Positions 45,979 through 57,603 of a stretch of 64,000 nt of DNA are shown one piece after another. The stretch's first letter is position 1; every line of letters starts with the position of its first letter. The notes below the pieces were generated by a model, which was not told the origin of the DNA, searched no databases, and saw nothing but the letters and a program-made list of their open reading frames with translations. Made by a program: the position numbers and the translations under genes. The stretch is from JACOMY01 sp046233115 (GTDB lineage Bacteria; Pseudomonadota; Alphaproteobacteria; Kiloniellales; JACOMY01), in contig JBJXHM010000003.1 of assembly GCA_046233115.1 (NCBI GenBank), forward strand, positions 62,001 through 126,000. Reading direction: 5' to 3'.

Positions 45979-47466
45979 TTAGACGCCGCCCATGCAGAGG
46001 TACTTGATCTCCAGGTAGTCGTCGATGCCGTACTTGGAGCCCTCGCGGCCGACACCGCTCTCCTTGACGCCGCCGAAGGGGGCGACCTCGGTGGAGATGA
46101 TGCCGGTGTTGATGCCGACGATGCCGGTCTCCAGGCCCTCGGACACGCGCCACACGCGGCCCAGGTCACGGGCGTAGAAGTAGGCGGCCAGGCCGAAGAC
46201 CGTGTCGTTGGCGAGTGCCACGCCCTCTTCCTCGGTCTCGAACTTGAACAGCGGGGCCACCGGACCGAAGGTCTCCTCGTAGGTCACCTTCATGTCGGTG
46301 GTGACGCCGGTCAGCACGGTCGGCTGGAAGAAGGTGCCGCCCAGCTCGCTGCGCACGCCGCCGGCGACGACCGCAGCCCCCTTGGAAACGGCGTCGGTGA
46401 CGTGCTCCTCGACCTTCTCCAGCGCCTGGGCATCGATCAGCGGACCGACGCTGACGCCCTCCTCCATGCCGTTGCCGACCTTCATCGCCTGCACCTTGGC
46501 GGCCAGCTTCTCGGCGAAGGCATCATAGACGCCCTTCTGCACCAGGATGCGGTTGGCGCAAACGCAGGTCTGCCCGGTGTTGCGGAACTTCGACATCATC
46601 GCGCCCTCGACCGCGGCGTCGAGGTCGGCGTCGTCGAAGACCAGGAAGGGCGCGTTGCCGCCCAGCTCCATCGAGGTCTTCTTCACCGTCGCGGCGCACT
46701 GCTCCATCAGGATCTTGCCGACCTCGGTGGAGCCGGTGAAGGTGAGCTTGCGCACGATGGGGTTGGAGGTCATCTCGCCACCGATGGCACCCGACGAGCC
46801 GGTGACGACCGAGAGGATGCCGGCCGGGATGCCGGCCCGCTCGGCCAGCTCACAGAGGGCGAGCGCCGAATAGGGCGTGGCGGTGGCGGGCTTGATCACC
46901 ATCGGGCAGCCGGCGGCCAGCGCCGGGCCGGCCTTGCGGGTGATCATGGCGTTAGGGAAGTTCCAGGGGGTGATCGCCGCGGTGACACCGATCGGCTGCT
47001 TGATCACCACGATGCGCTTGTCGGCCTGGTGCGCCGGGATCACGTCGCCGTAGATGCGCTTGCCTTCCTCAGCGAACCACTCGATGAAGGAGGCACCGTA
47101 GGCGATCTCGCCCTTGGCCTCGGCCAGCGGCTTGCCCTGCTCCAGGGTCATCAGCTTGCCCAGGTCGTCCTGGTTGGCCATCATCAGCTCGAACCAGCGG
47201 CGCAGGATGTTGGCGCGCTCCTTGGCGGTCTTGGCACGCCAGGCCGGCCAGGCCTTCTCGGCCGCCTCGATGGCGCGCCGGGTCTCGGCCGCACCCATCT
47301 TCGGCACCGTGCCCAGCACCTCGCCGGTGGCGGGGTTGGTCACCTCGATGGTCTCGCCGCTGTCGGCGTCGATCCACTTGCCGTCGATGTAGCACTGCTG
47401 GCGGAACAGGCTCATGTCCTTGAGTTGGGGCGTGCTAACGGCTTTATCCTGCAGCTTGGCGGACAT
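45979..47466 (-). CDS. gabD: NAD(P)+-dependent succinate-semialdehyde dehydrogenase
   Basis: 495 residues, aldehyde dehydrogenase superfamily. PWNFPNAMITRK (cofactor site, about 167), TFTGSTEVGKIL (about 243), the catalytic Glu in MELGGNAPF (about 265) and the nucleophile Cys in NTGQTCVCANRI (about 300). The closest pattern is GabD, which oxidises succinate semialdehyde to succinate in GABA breakdown; a glutarate-semialdehyde role is possible. No gabT is in the window. It is divergent from the secreted paralogue pair. Confidence 0.92.
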   Translation of the reverse strand: MSAKLQDKAVSTPQLKDMSLFRQQCYIDGKWIDADSGETIEVTNPATGEVLGTVPKMGAAETRRAIEAAEKAWPAWRAKTAKERANILRRWFELMMANQDDLGKLMTLEQGKPLAEAKGEIAYGASFIEWFAEEGKRIYGDVIPAHQADKRIVVIKQPIGVTAAITPWNFPNAMITRKAGPALAAGCPMVIKPATATPYSALALCELAERAGIPAGILSVVTGSSGAIGGEMTSNPIVRKLTFTGSTEVGKILMEQCAATVKKTSMELGGNAPFLVFDDADLDAAVEGAMMSKFRNTGQTCVCANRILVQKGVYDAFAEKLAAKVQAMKVGNGMEEGVSVGPLIDAQALEKVEEHVTDAVSKGAAVVAGGVRSELGGTFFQPTVLTGVTTDMKVTYEETFGPVAPLFKFETEEEGVALANDTVFGLAAYFYARDLGRVWRVSEGLETGIVGINTGIISTEVAPFGGVKESGVGREGSKYGIDDYLEIKYLCMGGV

Positions 47467-47630
47467 AGAGGTCGCTCCTTTTTAGAAATGTTGTTTGGCT
47501 ATGCGGTCGCCAGCCCCCTCGACGCGAGGCAGCGGCGAGACCACATTCTCGCTACAAATAGGGAATTGAATGCGGCTTGGCTAGCGTCAGCTGGTGCATC
47601 GCATCCTTGCCGAATTGGAGACTTCGTAAC

Positions 47631-48095
47631 GTGCGCAGCTTGCCCTTGTCCGTGATCGCCGCCGTGCCGCTGGCCGCTGCACTGCTTTTCGCCACAGGAA
47701 TCGCCCTGGCCGGGCCCGGGCGCGGAACCGGCTGGCTGTCCACCAAGAGCGAGATCGAGGCCGCGGTCAGCGACGCCACCCATGTGCGCAGCCGCACGGA
47801 CGGCAGCGACGAGGTCGAGTACCACAGCGCCGACGGGCGGGTAGCCTATTTCTGGGACGGCTGCATCTGGTCGGGCACCTGGTGGGTCCAGGACGAGGCC
47901 ATCTGCTATTCCTACCCCATGCTTTCGGGCGATATGGCGCACTGCTTCTACCTGCGCCAGGGGCCGGCCGGTCTGGAGTACTGGTCGGTGGACGAGCAGG
48001 ACGCGAGTCAGCCGCTGGCCTGGGTCAAGAGCAAGCTGAAGGGCAATGCCCGCGACCTGGCGATGGACTCCGGCGGCCGCTGTCAGGATATCTGA
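47631..48095 (+). CDS. Secreted protein of unknown function, first of tandem paralogues
   Basis: 154 residues from a GTG at 47631 (GGAG upstream), which directly begins a signal peptide (SLPLSVIAAVPLAAALLFATGIALA). The mature part has a Thr/Asp-rich strand region RSRTDGSDEVEYHSADG and a core with spaced Cys and Trp: DGCIWSGTWWVQDEAICYSYP (about 83) then AHCFYL. The next gene encodes the same core. It ends in a conserved SGGRC tail. Probably periplasmic with one or two disulfides. I do not recognise the family. Confidence 0.75.
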   Translation: MRSLPLSVIAAVPLAAALLFATGIALAGPGRGTGWLSTKSEIEAAVSDATHVRSRTDGSDEVEYHSADGRVAYFWDGCIWSGTWWVQDEAICYSYPMLSGDMAHCFYLRQGPAGLEYWSVDEQDASQPLAWVKSKLKGNARDLAMDSGGRCQDI

Positions 48096-48661
48096 TGACC
48101 TCTTTCCTTCACGTTCTGGGCGTCTCTGCGCTGCTGCTCGCCTTTGCCGGCCCGCTGGCAGTCGGCCCGCTGGCCGCAGACGAGGCGCAACCCGAGGCAG
48201 CGCCCGAAACCGCTCAACCGGAAGCGGACCAACCGGACGCGCCTCAGGCCAAAACACCGGGAGAGCTCTCCACGCCGCTGGAGCGGCACTGGAAAAACCG
48301 CATCACCGGCGTCGAGACGCTGGAGGCGCTGGTCAAGAACCGCACCCAGTACCGCACCCGCTCCGACGGCTCCTTCGAGGTGGAGTATCAGAGCCCCGAC
48401 GGCATCAGCGCCTACCTCTGGGAGGGCTGCGTGATCCGCGGCGAGTGGTGGACGACCGAGGACGAGATCTGCTTCTTCTACCCCGACAACGACCTGCAGG
48501 GACCGCACTGCTTCTACATCGAGAAGGGCGAGAAGGGGCTGGAGTTCTGGTGGTCGGGCAATCCCTTCGCCACCGAGCCCACCGCCACCACGGTGCGTGA
48601 CGTAGAGGGCAACAGCGAGCAGCTCCCCGTCGGCGTCAACGGCGAGTGCGTGGTGTCCTGA
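48095..48661 (+). CDS. Secreted protein of unknown function, second of tandem paralogues
   Basis: 188 residues. ATG at 48095 shares its A with the previous TGA (TGATG), so translation is coupled. A signal peptide is visible (LHVLGVSALLLAFAGPLAVGP). A Pro/Glu/Ala-rich low-complexity linker follows (about 28-55), then the same core as its neighbour: TRSDGSFEVEYQSPDG, EGCVIRGEWWTTEDEICFFYP and PHCFYI, ending NGECVVS. The linker is absent from the first paralogue and may act as a spacer from the membrane or wall. Function unknown. Confidence 0.78.
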   Translation: MTSFLHVLGVSALLLAFAGPLAVGPLAADEAQPEAAPETAQPEADQPDAPQAKTPGELSTPLERHWKNRITGVETLEALVKNRTQYRTRSDGSFEVEYQSPDGISAYLWEGCVIRGEWWTTEDEICFFYPDNDLQGPHCFYIEKGEKGLEFWWSGNPFATEPTATTVRDVEGNSEQLPVGVNGECVVS

Positions 48662-48683
48662 GCGAAAGGGAGTACCCAACGCG

Positions 48684-49364
48684 ATGGAACTGAACGCCGA
48701 CTTCTCCCAGCGGGTGCTGGTGCATGCCGCGGATCTGGCCTGGACGGCTTCGCCGATGCCGGGCGTCGACCGGCGTATGCTGGACCGCATCGGCGCCGAG
48801 GTGGCCCGCGCCACCTCCGTCGTCCGCTACCAGCCGGGCAGCCACTTCTCGCCCCACGTCCACGACGGCGGCGAGGAGTTCCTGGTGCTGGAGGGCGTGT
48901 TCCAGGACGAGCACGGCGACTTTCCGGCCGGGGCCTATATCCGCAACCCGCCGACCTCGCGCCACACGCCGGGCTCGGAGGGCGGCTGCACCATCCTGGT
49001 AAAGCTCTGGCAGTTCGACCTGGCCGACCGCAGCCACGTCCGCATCGACACCACCAAGATCGGCGCCGTCCCCGACCGTAACCGCCCCGGCGTCGCCGTC
49101 ACCCCGCTGTTCAAGGACAGCCACGAGGAGGTGCGGATCGAGACCTGGGAGCCGGGCGCGCAGGTGCCTCTGGACGCCGCCGATGGCCTGGAGCTTTTCG
49201 TACTGGAAGGCGGCCTGGAGGAAGGCGGCGACAGCCTGCGCCCGCAGTCCTGGCTGCGCCTGCCGCCCGACAGCCGCAGCACCGCCACCGCCGGCCCCGA
49301 GGGCGCCCGACTCTGGGTCAAGTCGGGACATTTGCGAGAGGTCTCGGCCCCCGGCCAGAGCTAG
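48684..49364 (+). CDS. ChrR-type double cupin protein
   Basis: 226 residues. The N-terminal cupin has the metal ligands in HFSPHVHDGGEEFLVLEG (about 55) and a later His in PTSRHTPG. A second, shorter cupin (about 130-220) has lost the histidines (QVPLDAADGLELFVLEGG). This resembles the cupin part of the anti-sigma factor ChrR but lacks the N-terminal zinc anti-sigma domain and no sigma gene is adjacent, so an anti-sigma role is unlikely. It follows the secreted paralogues by 22 bp and may share their transcript. Enzymatic function unknown. Confidence 0.82.
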   Translation: MELNADFSQRVLVHAADLAWTASPMPGVDRRMLDRIGAEVARATSVVRYQPGSHFSPHVHDGGEEFLVLEGVFQDEHGDFPAGAYIRNPPTSRHTPGSEGGCTILVKLWQFDLADRSHVRIDTTKIGAVPDRNRPGVAVTPLFKDSHEEVRIETWEPGAQVPLDAADGLELFVLEGGLEEGGDSLRPQSWLRLPPDSRSTATAGPEGARLWVKSGHLREVSAPGQS

Positions 49365-50266
49365 GCAGTCTTCGGCGCGCCAGCCAGCGTCTCAGCGATC
49401 CAATCCAGGGCGCAACGCACCCGCGCCAGGTCCCTTAAGGCCGGATGCACCATGGTCCAGACCTCGCGCCGGAGGCAGGGCGGTCCGGCGGCCACGATCT
49501 CCGGCTCGCCGGCAAGCAGACCCGTCGGCAGCAGGGCCTTGCCCAGGCCGGCTCGCACCGCCTGCAGCAGCGCCTCCCCGTCGTTCACCTTGAGCCCCAG
49601 GATCGGTTCACCCGTCTTTACGGAGCGCTCAGCCACCCAACGAGCCTGCGGCAGCTCGGCCATGGCCTGGCCATAGGTGATCCAGGGCAGATCCTCCGTC
49701 GCCCTGCCTCTGGCCACGAAGGGCGCATAGGCCAGTCGGCCGACCCGGCGCGTGATCGCTGTCGGATCCTGCTGCGGACGAGCCAGGCGCAGCGCGATGT
49801 CGACTTCACGGCGCATGACGCTGAGCGCGCTTGGCTCGGCGATCAGTTCCACCTCCAGGCCGGGATGGCGCCGCAGGAGTCCGGGCAGGGCCGGCACCAG
49901 CAAGCGGTTCGCCAGCAGCGGCACGGCAGTCAGGCGCAGCAGACCGGCCACCGCGCTGTCCTGGCCGCGGGCCGCCGCCGCCCCGCGCTCGATCGCGGCC
50001 TCCGCCTGCTCCAGGTCCCGTAGGAGCCGGTCGCCGGCATCAGTGGGCACCAGGCTGCCGCCGCTGCGCTCGAAGAGACGCGCCCCGAGGCGCGTGCTCA
50101 GGCGCTCCAGCCGGCGCAGCACGGTGGTCTCGTTGACGCCCAGCCGCCGGGCCGCCGCGGCGAAGGAGCCGGCACGGCCCAAAGCAAGCAGTACCCGCAG
50201 ATCGTCCCAGTTCAAGTCCTGCAATTTTGCAGGACTATTTGGCAAACGTTCTGGCTTCTCTTGCAT
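49361..50266 (-). CDS. LysR family transcriptional regulator
   Basis: 301 residues from the ATG at 50266; the longer reading from 50317 would overlap the divergent yciI-type start. HTH: LNWDDLRVLLALGRAGSFAAAARRLGVNETTVLRRLERL (about 15-55), with the effector domain from about 95 (AGLLRLTAVPLLANRLLVPAL). It is divergent from the YciI-like gene with 49 bp between starts, so that gene is the most probable target. Confidence 0.9.
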   Translation of the reverse strand: MQEKPERLPNSPAKLQDLNWDDLRVLLALGRAGSFAAAARRLGVNETTVLRRLERLSTRLGARLFERSGGSLVPTDAGDRLLRDLEQAEAAIERGAAAARGQDSAVAGLLRLTAVPLLANRLLVPALPGLLRRHPGLEVELIAEPSALSVMRREVDIALRLARPQQDPTAITRRVGRLAYAPFVARGRATEDLPWITYGQAMAELPQARWVAERSVKTGEPILGLKVNDGEALLQAVRAGLGKALLPTGLLAGEPEIVAAGPPCLRREVWTMVHPALRDLARVRCALDWIAETLAGAPKTA

Positions 50267-50315
50267 GAACGCAAGGCTAGCCTGCGGAGAGTCCCAATGC
50301 CAAGGAGGTTCTCCC

Positions 50316-50618
50316 ATGCTCTATGCCCTCTTCCTCGAGGACGATCCCGACAAGGCCGCCGCCCGAGGCCGGCTGATGCCCGACCACCTCGCCTTCCTGG
50401 AGCGCCATGCCGGCGAGATCCTGGCGGCCGGCCCGCTGCGGCAGGCCGACAGCGGTGAGGCGGCCGGCGGTCTCTGGCTGGTGGAGACCGAAAGCCCCGA
50501 GCGGGTCGAGGCACTGCTGCGCGCCGATCCCTTCTTCCCGAGCGGCCTGCGCAGATCCTGGCGCATCCTGGCCTGGACCCAGGTCTTCGCGGAAGGCAAG
50601 CGCCGCTCGCTCGGTTAG
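50316..50618 (+). CDS. YciI-like protein
   Basis: 100 residues. ATG at 50316 has AAGGAGG upstream. YCII-type ferredoxin-like fold: MLYALFLEDDPDKAAARGRL with a conserved His in MPDHLAFLERH (about 30), GPLRQAD (about 45) and VEALLRADPFFPSGL (about 65). YciI proteins have a His-Asp pair and resemble small dehydrochlorinases or muconolactone isomerase-like enzymes. A LysR gene diverges from it, suggesting a regulated detoxification or catabolic step. Substrate unknown. Confidence 0.88.
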   Translation: MLYALFLEDDPDKAAARGRLMPDHLAFLERHAGEILAAGPLRQADSGEAAGGLWLVETESPERVEALLRADPFFPSGLRRSWRILAWTQVFAEGKRRSLG

Positions 50619-50816
50619 ACCAAACACGTCGGTATGTAACATTCCTCTGCGTTACCGTCAGCGCAGCAATCAAGCGCCGAGTTGCCCTGATACCCCTCCC
50701 AGGAGTACACTGCGCTGTCGCCTATCCAAATGTATAGATGCTTAATTCGGCACTACACTTTCAATAAAACAACCAACGGCGGCAACGAGAACCAGCCAAC
50801 GAGGGAGAAATGGGCC

Positions 50817-51356
50817 ATGAAGACCATGTCTTTGATTGCCGGAATCGTCAGCCTCGGGACCTTGATCGGCAGTGGGGCCACCGCCGAAGACAAGGATGCG
50901 GTCCTGGCCGACGCCCTCAGCGCAGCCCCGGACGAGATCGCCATGAAGGCCACCGTGAGGGACTGGGACGGCAATGTCCTGCAGGAGGGGAGCAACGGCT
51001 ATACCTGCCTGCCGACCCGGCCCGACCTGCTGGCAAGGGGAAGGGCGCCGATGTGCGTCGACAAGGAGTGGATGGCCTGGGCCAAGGCCTGGAAGAACAA
51101 CGAGGTCTATCATCCGACCGAGGTGGGCATCGCCTACATGCTGGCCGGCGACGCCGGCGCCAGCAACATCACACCCAACGCCAAGGGTCCCACGTCCGAC
51201 AACCAGTGGGTGGTCGAGGGGCCGCACCTGATGATCATCGTGCCGGACAACGCCGCACTCGCGGGCATCTCGACCGACCCGGAGAACGGCGGTCCCTACG
51301 TGATGTGGAAGGACACCCCCTACGCCCACATCATGGTGCCGACGACCGGCAAGTAG
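50817..51356 (+). CDS. Secreted protein of unknown function
   Basis: 179 residues from the ATG at 50817 with GAGGGAG upstream; a longer reading adds residues before the signal peptide (LIAGIVSLGTLIGSGATA). The mature part contains ATVRDWDGNVLQEGSNGYTC, APMCVDKEWMAWAKAW (one likely Cys-Cys bridge), VGIAYMLAGDAGASN, GPHLMIIVP and a YVMWKDTPYAHIMVP end. It is periplasmic or exported. The spacing of Trp, Cys and Gly is conserved-looking, but I cannot name a family. Neighbours (YciI, prpE) give no functional clue. It is followed convergently by prpE. Confidence 0.75.
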   Translation: MKTMSLIAGIVSLGTLIGSGATAEDKDAVLADALSAAPDEIAMKATVRDWDGNVLQEGSNGYTCLPTRPDLLARGRAPMCVDKEWMAWAKAWKNNEVYHPTEVGIAYMLAGDAGASNITPNAKGPTSDNQWVVEGPHLMIIVPDNAALAGISTDPENGGPYVMWKDTPYAHIMVPTTGK

Positions 51357-51428
51357 CAGACCCCGGTTGCCGCAACGGCGGCCCGTGTCAGCGGACCGCA
51401 GCGCGCCCCCCATCGCGAACCGGGAGGG

Positions 51429-53324
51429 TCAAGACCCCGGCTCGCCCAGGCCGCCGATCTTCTCGCCGATCTCGTCCAGGATCGCCGGGTCGTCGATGGT
51501 CGCCGGCATCTTCCAGGGCTTCTTGTCCGCGATCGCCACCATGGTGCCGCGCAGGATCTTGCCCGAACGGGTCTTGGGCAGGCGCTGCACCACGTGGCAG
51601 AGCTTGAAGGCGGCGACCGGTCCGATCTCCTCGCGGACCAGGGCGACGCACTCCCGCGCGATCTCCGCCTCCGGCCGGTTGCAACCGGCGTTGAGGCAGA
51701 CCAGCCCCAAGGGCGCCTGGCCCTTCAGCGGGTCGGAGATGCCGATCACCGCGCACTCGGCGACGTCGGGATGGGCCGACAGCACCTCCTCCATGGCGCC
51801 GGTGGAGAGCCGGTGGCCGGCCACGTTGATGACGTCGTCGGTGCGGGCCATGATCGAGATATAGCCCTCCTCGTCGATCATCCCGGCATCGCCGGTCTGG
51901 TAGTAGCCCGGGAAGTGGTCGAGGTAGGAGCGGCGGTAGCGCTCGTCGGCGTTCCAAAGGGTCGGCAGGGTGCCCGGGGGCAGCGGCAGCTTGATCGCGA
52001 TGGCGCCAAGCGTGCCGGGCGGGACCGGATGGCCGCCCTCGTCCAGCACCTCGACGGCGTAGCCCGGCATCGGCACCGCCGGCGAGCCCAGCTTGATCGG
52101 CAGTTCCTCGATGCCCAGCGGGTTGGCGGCGATGGCGAAGCCGGTCTCGGTCTGCCACCAGTGATCGATCACCGGGCGGTCCAGGTGGACCTGCGCCCAC
52201 TTCACCGTGTCGGGATCGGCGCGCTCGCCGGCGAGGAAGAGCGCGGTCAGGCCGGAGAGGTCGTACTTGCCGACCTCCTTGGCCTCCGGATCCTCGCGCT
52301 TGATCGCGCGCAGGGCCGTGGGGGCGGTGAAGAGGACCTTCACCTTGTGCTCCTCGATCACCCGCCAGAAGGTGCCGGCGTCGGGCGTGCCGACCGGCTT
52401 GCCCTCGAACACCAGGGTGGTGCAGCCCATCAAAAGCGGCGCGTAGCAGATGTAGCTGTGCCCCACCACCCAGCCGACGTCGGAGGCGGCCCAGTAGACC
52501 TCGCCCGGCCCCACGCCGTAGATGTTCTGCATGGTCCAGAGCAACGAGACCATGTGGCCGCCGTTGTGGCGCACCACGCCCTTGGGCTGTCCGGTGGTGC
52601 CGGAGGTGTAGAGGATATAGAGCGGGTCGGCGCCGCCGACCGGCACGCAGTCCGCCGGCACGGCCGCGGCCACCGCCCCCTCCCAGTCCAGGTCGCGGCC
52701 TGGAATCAGATCCGCCTGCTGCTGCGGGCGCTGCAGCAGGATTACGGTCTCCGGCTTGTGGGTGGACATCTCGATGGCGTGGTCCAAGAGCGGCTTGTAG
52801 GCCACCACGCGGCCGGGCTCGAGCCCACAGGACGCGGCCAGCACCGCCTTGGGCTTGGCGTCGTCGATGCGGACCGAGAGTTCATGCGCGGCAAAGCCGC
52901 CGAAGACGACGGAGTGCACCGCGCCGATCCGCGCACAGGCCAGCATGGCGACCAGCGCCTCCGGCACCATCGGCATGTAGACGATCACGCGGTCGCCCTT
53001 GGTCACGCCGCGCGCAACGAGGGCGCCGGCCAGCCGGCTCACCTTCTCCTGCAGTTCGGCATAGCTCAAGCTCGCCTTGATGCCGGTGATCGGGCTGTCG
53101 TAGACGATCGCGGTGCGCTGTCCCGCGCCGGCGGCGACGTGGCGGTCGACCGCGTTCCAACAGGTGTTGCAGACCCCGTCCGCGAACCAGCGGTAGAAGG
53201 GGGCCTCGCTGTCGTCGAGCGCCTTGCTCGGCTTCCGGATCCAGTCGACGGCCTCGGCCGCCGCCATCCAGAAGGCCTCGGGATCATTCTGCCAGGTGGC
53301 GTAAACCTCTCGGTAGCTGGTCAT
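51429..53324 (-). CDS. prpE: Propionate--CoA ligase
   Basis: 631 residues, the length of PrpE. AMP-forming acyl-CoA synthetase motifs: LYILYTSGTTGQPKGVVRHNG (P-loop, about 235), WWQTETG (about 395), GYYQTGD (about 475) and the catalytic Lys in KTRSGKILRG (about 592). It activates propionate to propionyl-CoA for the carboxylase/mutase genes upstream in the same direction. The mutase gene ends 110 bp before it, and that gap holds a TTTGC..GCAAA element like those at bioY and scfR, so prpE probably has its own promoter. Acetate is an alternative substrate. Confidence 0.9.
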   Translation of the reverse strand: MTSYREVYATWQNDPEAFWMAAAEAVDWIRKPSKALDDSEAPFYRWFADGVCNTCWNAVDRHVAAGAGQRTAIVYDSPITGIKASLSYAELQEKVSRLAGALVARGVTKGDRVIVYMPMVPEALVAMLACARIGAVHSVVFGGFAAHELSVRIDDAKPKAVLAASCGLEPGRVVAYKPLLDHAIEMSTHKPETVILLQRPQQQADLIPGRDLDWEGAVAAAVPADCVPVGGADPLYILYTSGTTGQPKGVVRHNGGHMVSLLWTMQNIYGVGPGEVYWAASDVGWVVGHSYICYAPLLMGCTTLVFEGKPVGTPDAGTFWRVIEEHKVKVLFTAPTALRAIKREDPEAKEVGKYDLSGLTALFLAGERADPDTVKWAQVHLDRPVIDHWWQTETGFAIAANPLGIEELPIKLGSPAVPMPGYAVEVLDEGGHPVPPGTLGAIAIKLPLPPGTLPTLWNADERYRRSYLDHFPGYYQTGDAGMIDEEGYISIMARTDDVINVAGHRLSTGAMEEVLSAHPDVAECAVIGISDPLKGQAPLGLVCLNAGCNRPEAEIARECVALVREEIGPVAAFKLCHVVQRLPKTRSGKILRGTMVAIADKKPWKMPATIDDPAILDEIGEKIGGLGEPGS

Positions 53325-53350
53325 GACGCATCTCCCTCTCGCTTTGTTTC

Positions 53351-53368
53351 TTTGCTTGCTTACGCAAA
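53351..53368 (-). promoter_or_regulatory. Putative ScfR operator upstream of prpE
   Basis: TTTGC (53351-53355) and GCAAA (53364-53368) form an inverted repeat with an 8-bp spacer, 27 bp before the prpE start codon. The elements match the TTTGCAAA-type sites recognised by PccR/ScfR regulators of propionyl-CoA carboxylase genes in alphaproteobacteria. Assignment is inferred from similarity and context. Confidence 0.45.
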
Positions 53369-53434
53369 TCGTCGTCGCAGACGAACCCGTCTGCTCGGGA
53401 TTTGCTCAAGTGTCGGCGGGGATTGTCGTTGGGT

Positions 53435-55587
53435 TCAGGCGGCGGTGCCGACGCGTTGGCGGGCCTCCAGGATCAGATCCAGGATGCGGTGCGCCGCCTC
53501 GGGGATGTTGGTGCCGGGACCGAAGATCGCCTTGACCCCGGCCTTGCGCAGGAAGTCGTAGTCCTGCTGCGGGATCACCCCGCCGCAGATCACCAGGATC
53601 TCCTCCGCGCCCTCGGCCTTCAGCGCCTCGATGAGGGCCGGTGCCAGGGTGCGATGGCCGGCGGCCTGGCTGGAGATGCCGACCACGTGCACGTCGTTGT
53701 CGACGGCGTCCCGCGCCGCCTCCTCCGGGGTCTGGAACAGCGGCCCGACATCAACGTCGAAGCCGATGTCGGCGAAGGCGGTGGCGATCACCTTGGCGCC
53801 GCGGTCGTGGCCGTCCTGGCCCATCTTCACCACCAGCATGCGCGGGCGTCGGCCCTCGACCTCTGCGAAGGTCTCGACCGCGCGCTGGATCTTCTCGAAC
53901 TCGGGATCGCCGGCATAGGCGGCGCCGTAGACGCCGCTCAAGGTCTTCACCTCGGCCCGATGGCGGCCGAAGACCCGCTCCATCGCGTCGGAGATCTCAC
54001 CGACCGTGGCCCGTGCACGAGCTGCCTCGACGGCCAGCTCCAACAGGTTATCGCTGCCCTTGGCGCCGGTCTCCAGCGCCGCCAGCGCGGCATCGCAGGC
54101 GGCCTGGTCGCGGGTCTCGCGCACCTTGCGCAGGCGCTCGACCTGGGCCGCGCGGACCTTGGCGTTGTCGATCTGCAGCACGTCGACCGAGCCTTCTTCC
54201 TCGGAGCGGAACTTGTTGACCCCGACGATCACCTCCTCGCCGCGGTCGATGCGGGCCTGGCGCTCGGCCGCGGCCTGCTCGATGCGCAGCTTGGGCATGC
54301 CGGAGGCCACCGCCTTGGTCATGCCGCCCAGCTCCTCGACCTCGCCCATCAGGCCGCGCGCCTCCCGGCAGAGCGCGTCGGTCAGCGCCTCCAGGTAGTA
54401 GGAGCCGGCCAGCGGGTCGACCACCTTGGTCACCCCGGTCTCGTTCTGCAGGACCAGCTGGGTGTTGCGCGCGATCCGGGCCGAGAACTCGGTCGGCAGG
54501 CCGATCGCCTCGTCGAAGGCGTTGGTGTGCAGCGACTGGGTGCCGCCCAGCACCGCGGCCAGCGCCTCATAGGCGGTGCGCACCACGTTGGTGTAGGGCT
54601 CCTGCTCGGTCAGCGACCAGCCGCTGGTCTGGCAGTGGGTGCGCAGCATCTTGGAGCGCGGGTCCTTGGCGCCGAAGCCCTCCATGATCTCGGCCCAGAG
54701 CGTGCGCGCGGCACGCAGCTTCGCCACCTCCATGAAGAAGTTCATGCCGATGCAGAAGAAGAAGGAGAGCCGGCCGGCGAAGCGGTCCACGTCCATGCCG
54801 CGGGCCAGCGCCGCCTTCACGTACTCCTTGCCGTCGGCCAGGGTGAAGGCCAGTTCCTGCACCAGGTTGGCGCCGGCCTCCTGCATGTGATAGCCGCTGA
54901 TCGAGATCGAGTTGAAGCGCGGCATCTCCTTGGCCGTGTAGGCGATGATGTCGGCGACGATCCGCATCGAGGGCTCGGGCGGGTAGATGTAGGTGTTGCG
55001 GACCATGAACTCCTTCAGCACGTCGTTCTGGATCGTGCCGCTGAGCTGGGCGCGCTCGACCCCCTGCTCCTCGCCGGCGACGATGAAGCTGGCCAGCACC
55101 GGGATCACCGCGCCGTTCATGGTCATCGAGACCGAGACCTGATCCAGCGGGATCTGGTCGAAGAGGATCTTCATGTCCTCCACCGAATCGATCGCCACGC
55201 CGGCCTTGCCGACGTCGCCGATCACCCGCGGATGGTCGCTGTCGTAACCGCGGTGGGTCGCCAGGTCGAAGGCCACCGAGCAGCCCTGCTGCCCGGCCGC
55301 CAGCGCCTTGCGGTAGAAGGCGTTGCTCTCCTCGGCGGTGGAGAAGCCGGCGTACTGCCGGATGGTCCAGGGCCGCCCGGTGTACATCGAGGCGCGCACG
55401 CCGCGGGTGAAGGGGGCGGCCCCCGGCAGCTGATCCAGATGCGCCAGACCCTCCAGGTCGGCGGCGGTGTAGAGCGGCTTCACCGCGATTCCCTCCGGCG
55501 TCTGCCAGGTCAGTTGCTCGACGTCCCGTCCCTTCAGCTCCTTGGCCACCCGGGCTTGCCAGGCAGCCAGATCCTCCCGCTTTTCGC

Positions 55588-55591
<4 letters not shown>
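53435..55591 (-). CDS. Methylmalonyl-CoA mutase
   Basis: 718 residues in a single polypeptide with barrel and cobalamin domains. It rearranges (R)-methylmalonyl-CoA to succinyl-CoA using adenosylcobalamin. Seen: PWTIRQYAGFSTAEESNAFYR (about 72), substrate-binding ISISGYHMQEAG (about 225), and the B12-binding motif VKMGQDGHDRGAKVI (His axial ligand, about 597) with ICGGVIPQQD (about 675). Its start overlaps the pccA stop by 4 bp. The required epimerase and mutase chaperone (MeaB) are not in the window. Confidence 0.95.
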
Positions 55592-57585
<1,994 letters not shown>

Positions 57586-57603
57586 GCTGGTTCCCTCGCC
57601 GCG

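Noticed and set aside
48684..49364. Anti-sigma factor ChrR with a partner sigma factor
   Set aside because: The N-terminal zinc anti-sigma domain is missing and no sigma factor gene is adjacent.
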